NCBI GenBank assembly: GCA_947629685.1 | Contig: CANREP010000008.1 | Coordinates: 1-64,000 of the forward strand | DNA length: 64,000 bases | DNA from: an uncultured Phascolarctobacterium sp. | Lineage (GTDB): Bacteria; Bacillota; Negativicutes; Acidaminococcales; Acidaminococcaceae | Reading direction: 5' to 3' | Shown: piece by piece, positions 60,501 through 64,000 of the stretch | Layout: each line of letters starts with the position of its first letter | Numbering within the stretch: the stretch's first letter is position 1 | The notes under the pieces: model-generated | What the model saw: only the letters and a program-made list of their open reading frames with translations | The model's database searches: none | Told to the model about the DNA's origin: nothing | Translations under genes and position numbers: made by a program

Positions 60501-60936
60501 GCAGAATATAGGCAGGTACTTCGCCGATAATGCAGGCGCTCAGACAGATAAGCCCCTCAGAATTCTGACGCAGGATGTCCTTGTCCACACGCGGCTTATA
60601 ATAAAATCCCTCCAGCTGCCCTTTGGAAACTATCTTCATCAGATTATGATAGCCAGTATTATTTTCAGCCAGCAGGATTAAATGATGCATACTGCGATTG
60701 TTCTTTTCCAGATGATCGTCTACCACATATACTTCGCAGCCAATAATTGGTTTGAGGCCTTGTTTGACTGCTTCCTGGTAAAAATCAATTACGCCGTACA
60801 TAACGCCGTGGTCAGTGATAGCGATGCTGTCCATTCCCAGTTCTTTGGCATAGCCCAGCAAATCAGTAATCTTAGAGGCTCCGTCCAAAAGACTGTATTC
60901 CGTATGTACATGCAAATGAGTAAATTTTTTCTCCAT
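57532..60936 (-). CDS. dnaE: DNA polymerase III alpha subunit (DnaE)
   Basis: Replicative C-family polymerase of 1134 residues. The PHP domain starts [19 protein letters not shown] and keeps metal-type residues ([16 protein letters not shown]). The polymerase core has the catalytic aspartate region [21 protein letters not shown] with [24 protein letters not shown] before it, followed by [33 protein letters not shown] and the HhH region. A C-terminal OB fold ([39 protein letters not shown]) ends it. It follows the SSS symporter by 38 bases. Confidence 0.97.
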   Translation of the reverse strand: [1134 protein letters not shown]

Positions 60937-60974
60937 AAAAACCTCTGTTAAGCAAAATCAGTCAGGCGCTGTTC

Positions 60975-62357
60975 TCAGTGCCTGTGTTTATAGTAATAGG
61001 TAAGTCCCGGCAAAAGGAAAAACAGATTGCAGGCCAGTGCCGGAAACAAGGCGTTAAATTTCAGCGGCGGGAAGATACTCCACAGGCAGGAAACCAAGAT
61101 GCCGAAAAATATAGCTGCAAGGCCAGCTTTGGACTGTATCTTACCAGCAAAGAACACGGCAAAAGTCAACGGCAGGAAAATACCGCTGCCTCTAAGAGCC
61201 ATAGACAGATAATTCCATTCCAGCACGGAAGAATGCAGATGAAAGAATACAAAGACAATGGCGCATATCGTCACCAGCAACACACAAAAGCGGTTTGTCC
61301 ACAGAAGGTTTACCTGGTTGGCATTGCACCAGAAATTTTTTACCAAGTCACGGGAAATCATGGTACCGATGCCCAGCGCCAAGCCGGCAATGGAACCCAG
61401 GGCCGACAGTAACAGAGCACCCAACCCTATGCCCCCCAGCCAATCCGGCAGATAATACAGCATATATAAGGGCAGGGCGTCGATGGAATTTATTTCAGGG
61501 TGCTGCACATGCATAAACATCCCTATCAATACGGACGGCAGCCCAATCGGAATAATGATGCAGGCTGCGGCAGCACAGCCTTTTGCAGCCGTTTTGCTGT
61601 CTTTGGCAGAAAAAATCGCCTGCACATAACTTTGCGTGGAAATGACGCCCACAATCATGGACACCAAACTGAACAGGCCGTCTTCCCAGCCCCTGCCAAA
61701 AAGACTGAACCAGGGATAGGCAGGAAAAGTGTGATGCAACCCCTGCCAGCCGCCGAGCTCTCCGTATGACAGAAACCCTCCGACAAAGATAGTCAGGACT
61801 ATGAATCCCAGCTTCAATAACCCAGCCATGCCGCTGCCGCTGATACCGCCAAAAAACACGAAGCCAGCCGTAATAAGCAGGATGATGACGGCGCTCGTCA
61901 GCAACTCTACATTAAAGATGCCGGCCACAAGGTGCAGTGCCGTCAGCGTACTGGCCACGATGCTGAAAAAAATACCTGCCGACGCTGACAGACTGGTCAA
62001 AATCCCCGCTTTACTGCCATAACTGTTCACCAGGAACTCGCTGACAGTCGTCAGCCCGCTCCTGCGCAGAGGCACAGCATAAAAAGCCGCCATAATCAGC
62101 AGCGCAATGCCGCTGCCAAGAGTAAACCACCAAGCCGTCAGCCCCAGACGGAAACCAAGCTGCGCCGTACCGACAGTAGCTGCACCGCCAACAAGAGTAC
62201 CGATAATACTGCCCGCCACCATGCTTACGCCGGCACTGCGCCCGCCTACATTATAGTCGTCTGCAGATTTTATCTTTCTTGAAATAATTATACCCGGTAA
62301 AATACTTATCGCCAGTGTTAGCAATAGGCTGACAATATGTGTAGCAGATAATTGCAT
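60975..62357 (-). CDS. Sodium:solute symporter family protein
   Basis: 460 residues with about 12 to 13 membrane segments. SADDYNVGGRSAGVSMVAGSIIGTLVGGAATVGTAQLG holds the sodium-site region, then GGISGSGMAGLLKLGFIVLTIFV and VSMIVGVISTQSYVQAIFSAKDSKTAAKG. Compared with panF in this window it is shorter and the middle loops differ. The substrate is unknown. AGGAG precedes the ATG. Divergent from the FAD/Fe-S oxidoreductase gene, with 228 bases between. Confidence 0.9.
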   Translation of the reverse strand: MQLSATHIVSLLLTLAISILPGIIISRKIKSADDYNVGGRSAGVSMVAGSIIGTLVGGAATVGTAQLGFRLGLTAWWFTLGSGIALLIMAAFYAVPLRRSGLTTVSEFLVNSYGSKAGILTSLSASAGIFFSIVASTLTALHLVAGIFNVELLTSAVIILLITAGFVFFGGISGSGMAGLLKLGFIVLTIFVGGFLSYGELGGWQGLHHTFPAYPWFSLFGRGWEDGLFSLVSMIVGVISTQSYVQAIFSAKDSKTAAKGCAAAACIIIPIGLPSVLIGMFMHVQHPEINSIDALPLYMLYYLPDWLGGIGLGALLLSALGSIAGLALGIGTMISRDLVKNFWCNANQVNLLWTNRFCVLLVTICAIVFVFFHLHSSVLEWNYLSMALRGSGIFLPLTFAVFFAGKIQSKAGLAAIFFGILVSCLWSIFPPLKFNALFPALACNLFFLLPGLTYYYKHRH

Positions 62358-62506
62358 ACCTATATCTCCTGTATTACGTAATTTATTTCTTTACTTAGTA
62401 TAACATATACTAAAAATATTTTTTATCAAAAGTAACAAAAAGCGGCCTCTCTATATTCATCAGAACATTTTAATTGCCAAACCAACTAAAATTCGTTATA
62501 ATTATT

Positions 62507-62542
62507 GCATACTATTATATGTTTTATGCATATATAGTATAC
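62507..62542. repeat. Imperfect inverted repeat in the divergent promoter region
   Basis: GCATACTATTATAT (62507-62520) is an imperfect complement of ATATATAGTATAC (62530-62542), with nine bases between. The region 62358-62585 is A+T rich and must hold the promoters of both divergent genes; I could not fix a convincing -35/-10 pair for either one. Confidence 0.35.
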
Positions 62543-62585
62543 ACTTTAAATCAAGGTTAAGTATCAATAATATTAGGAGGGAAAT

Positions 62586-64000
62586 ATGAGTCGTCTACAT
62601 CTTGAAACACAAACCCAGGCTCAACGTACAGTCGAACGCCTGTATAAAGACCTGGAACGCCATCTCATCGCCAGTCCTCCGGGAGCCTGCCCGATAGATC
62701 TGCAGCTGTCATTTCTTAAGCTATGCCATGCTCAGACCTGCGGCAAATGTGTTCCCTGCCGCATCGGTCTCGGCCAGCTACAGCGTCTGCTGGAAGACGT
62801 CCTGGACGGCAAAGCAACCAAACAAACCATTGCCACAATTAAGAGCACTGCGGCCAATATCCGTGATTCTGCCGACTGTGCCATCGGCTATGAAGCTGCC
62901 AACATGGTTCTGACCGGTTTAGACGGCTTTATGGACGACTATATCCATCATATAGAAAAGGGCACCTGTGCAGGACTGGCTGCTGCGCCTATTCCCTGTA
63001 CTGCTTTCTGCCCGGCTAAAGTCGATATTCCAGGCTATATTGCCCTGGTCGGGGCAGGCCGCTACGCTGACGCAGTACAACTCATCCGCAAAGATAATCC
63101 GTTCCCAACTGCCTGCGGCCTAATCTGCGAGCATCCTTGCGAAACACACTGCCGCCGCAATATCATTGACACAGCTATCAATATCCGCGGGCTGAAACGC
63201 ATGGCAGTAGATAATGCCCCCAGCAACACTGTTCCTCTGCCTGAGAAAGCTCCTGCTACCGGCAAACGTGTAGCAATCATCGGCGGCGGACCCAGCGGAC
63301 TTACAGCTGCTTATTACCTGCAGCTGATGGGCCATCAGACTGCTGTGTTTGAAGCAAAAAGCAAGTTGGGCGGTATGCTGCGTTACGGCATCCCCAGTTA
63401 TCGTTTCCCGCGTGAGCGCCTGCAGCAGGATCTGGATGCTATTCTTGCCGCTGGTACGGAAATTCATCTGAACAGCAAGATAGGCAACGCTCCCGGCGAA
63501 ATTCCGCTGGAACAGTTAAATAAAGACTATGACGCTATTTATATCGCTATTGGCGCTCATACCGACAAAAAAATCGGTATCGAAGGCGAAGATGCCGACG
63601 GAGTAATCTCTGCAGTAGAACTTCTGCGCAACATCGGCGATGACAATCTGCCCGACTTTACCGGCAAGACCGTAGTAGTCGTAGGCGGCGGCAATGTGGC
63701 CATGGACTGTACCCGCAGCGCCATCCGTCTGGGAGCAGAAAAAGTCGGTATCGCCTATAGACGCCGTCAGGAAGATATGACTGCACTGCCAGAAGAAATA
63801 GAAGGCGCTATTGCAGAAGGCGCAGAGCTCTACAGCCTGAAAGCACCGCACAAAATTGAAAAAGACGCTGACGGCAAAGTTGCCGCCCTGTGGGTAGAGC
63901 CTCAGATTATCGGCCCTATCGACGACTGGGGCCGCGCCCGTCCTGTACGTGCCGACCTGCCCCTACTGAGGATTCCCTGCGACATCGTCATCGTCGCTAT
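62586..64000 (+). CDS. FAD/NAD(P) oxidoreductase with NuoF-type iron-sulfur domain, partial
   Basis: Runs off the right edge after about 471 codons. Residues about 45-105 resemble the C-terminal Fe-S part of NuoF: CHAQTCGKCVPCRIGLGQL, then SADCAIGYEAANMV. Next comes a GltD-type N-terminal cysteine domain (CTAFCPAKVDIPGY, then CGLICEHPCETHCRR). Two dinucleotide folds follow: KRVAIIGGGPSGLTAAYYL for FAD and VVVVGGGNVAMDCTRSAIRLGA for NAD(P). The order NuoF-cluster plus GltD-like flavoprotein fits electron-confurcating or NADH-linked oxidoreductases of anaerobes, not plain glutamate synthase. The ATG follows AGGAGG. The partner subunits, if any, lie to the right. Confidence 0.85.
   Translation, partial: MSRLHLETQTQAQRTVERLYKDLERHLIASPPGACPIDLQLSFLKLCHAQTCGKCVPCRIGLGQLQRLLEDVLDGKATKQTIATIKSTAANIRDSADCAIGYEAANMVLTGLDGFMDDYIHHIEKGTCAGLAAAPIPCTAFCPAKVDIPGYIALVGAGRYADAVQLIRKDNPFPTACGLICEHPCETHCRRNIIDTAINIRGLKRMAVDNAPSNTVPLPEKAPATGKRVAIIGGGPSGLTAAYYLQLMGHQTAVFEAKSKLGGMLRYGIPSYRFPRERLQQDLDAILAAGTEIHLNSKIGNAPGEIPLEQLNKDYDAIYIAIGAHTDKKIGIEGEDADGVISAVELLRNIGDDNLPDFTGKTVVVVGGGNVAMDCTRSAIRLGAEKVGIAYRRRQEDMTALPEEIEGAIAEGAELYSLKAPHKIEKDADGKVAALWVEPQIIGPIDDWGRARPVRADLPLLRIPCDIVIVA

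Noticed and set aside
1-64000. CRISPR arrays, tRNA or rRNA genes, insertion sequences, prophage
   Set aside because: No repeat-spacer pattern, cloverleaf, rRNA stretch, transposase or phage protein was recognised on either strand.

Overview
The window is a dense stretch of bacterial chromosome with no rRNA, tRNA, CRISPR array, prophage or insertion sequence that I could recognise. The gene content and order suggest a low-oxygen member of the Bacillota: T-box and other cis-regulatory RNAs, the rpsP-trmD-rplS and smc-ftsY-ffh neighbourhood, rubrerythrin beside a Fur/PerR regulator, TRAP transport, and an EtfA carrying ferredoxin clusters. My best guess is the Negativicutes, near Acidaminococcaceae/Phascolarctobacterium; this rests on overall resemblance, not on a search.

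Layout. 1-2630: a 23S rRNA uracil methyltransferase and a Fur/PerR-rubrerythrin unit (minus). 2825-5201: feoAB iron uptake under a consensus promoter (plus). 5366-7891: a T-box leader followed by ilvN-ilvB (plus). 7965-14012: pepT-abgT, a secreted SH3 protein, sepF and typA (minus). 14129-18178: a second T-box controls a PrpB/isocitrate-lyase-family enzyme and a complete TRAP transporter (minus). 18276-25285: an RNA-processing MBL protein, a short RecQ with a small overlapping ORF, nth, a UPF0210/ACT pair and comM. 25305-40469: a long minus-strand housekeeping block (yraN, rnhB, rbgA, lepB, rplS, an RNA methyltransferase, trmD, rimM, ylqD, khpA, rpsP, ffh, ylxM, ftsY, smc, a DNA glycosylase, a radical SAM protein, a HAD phosphatase, a small membrane protein). 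40631-42377: yhdT-panF (plus). 42416-45961: thiS-F-G-H and a tenI-like gene behind a leader that fits the thiS-motif (HMP-PP) riboswitch. 46027-47513: a ZTP riboswitch driving an OFA-family transporter (plus). 47562-52271: the ribose operon rbsKDACB. 52380-62357: an Na+:solute symporter, dnaE, etfBA, a small DUF2007-like gene, pyk and an unrecognised gene. 62586-64000: an iron-sulfur flavoprotein oxidoreductase that runs off the window.

How parts fit together. Amino-acid supply appears to be read by two T-boxes. Fe2+ uptake (FeoAB) and peroxide defence (PerR-like protein, rubrerythrin) are adjacent. Two different riboswitches stand back to back at 45.8-46.2 kb, and their expected ligands (HMP-PP and ZTP) are both tied to purine-pathway intermediates.

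The most promising unusual system is the T-box-controlled lyase plus TRAP operon. It is an organic-acid uptake and C-C cleavage module that seems to be switched on by starvation for an amino acid, probably leucine. The paired divergent riboswitches come second.
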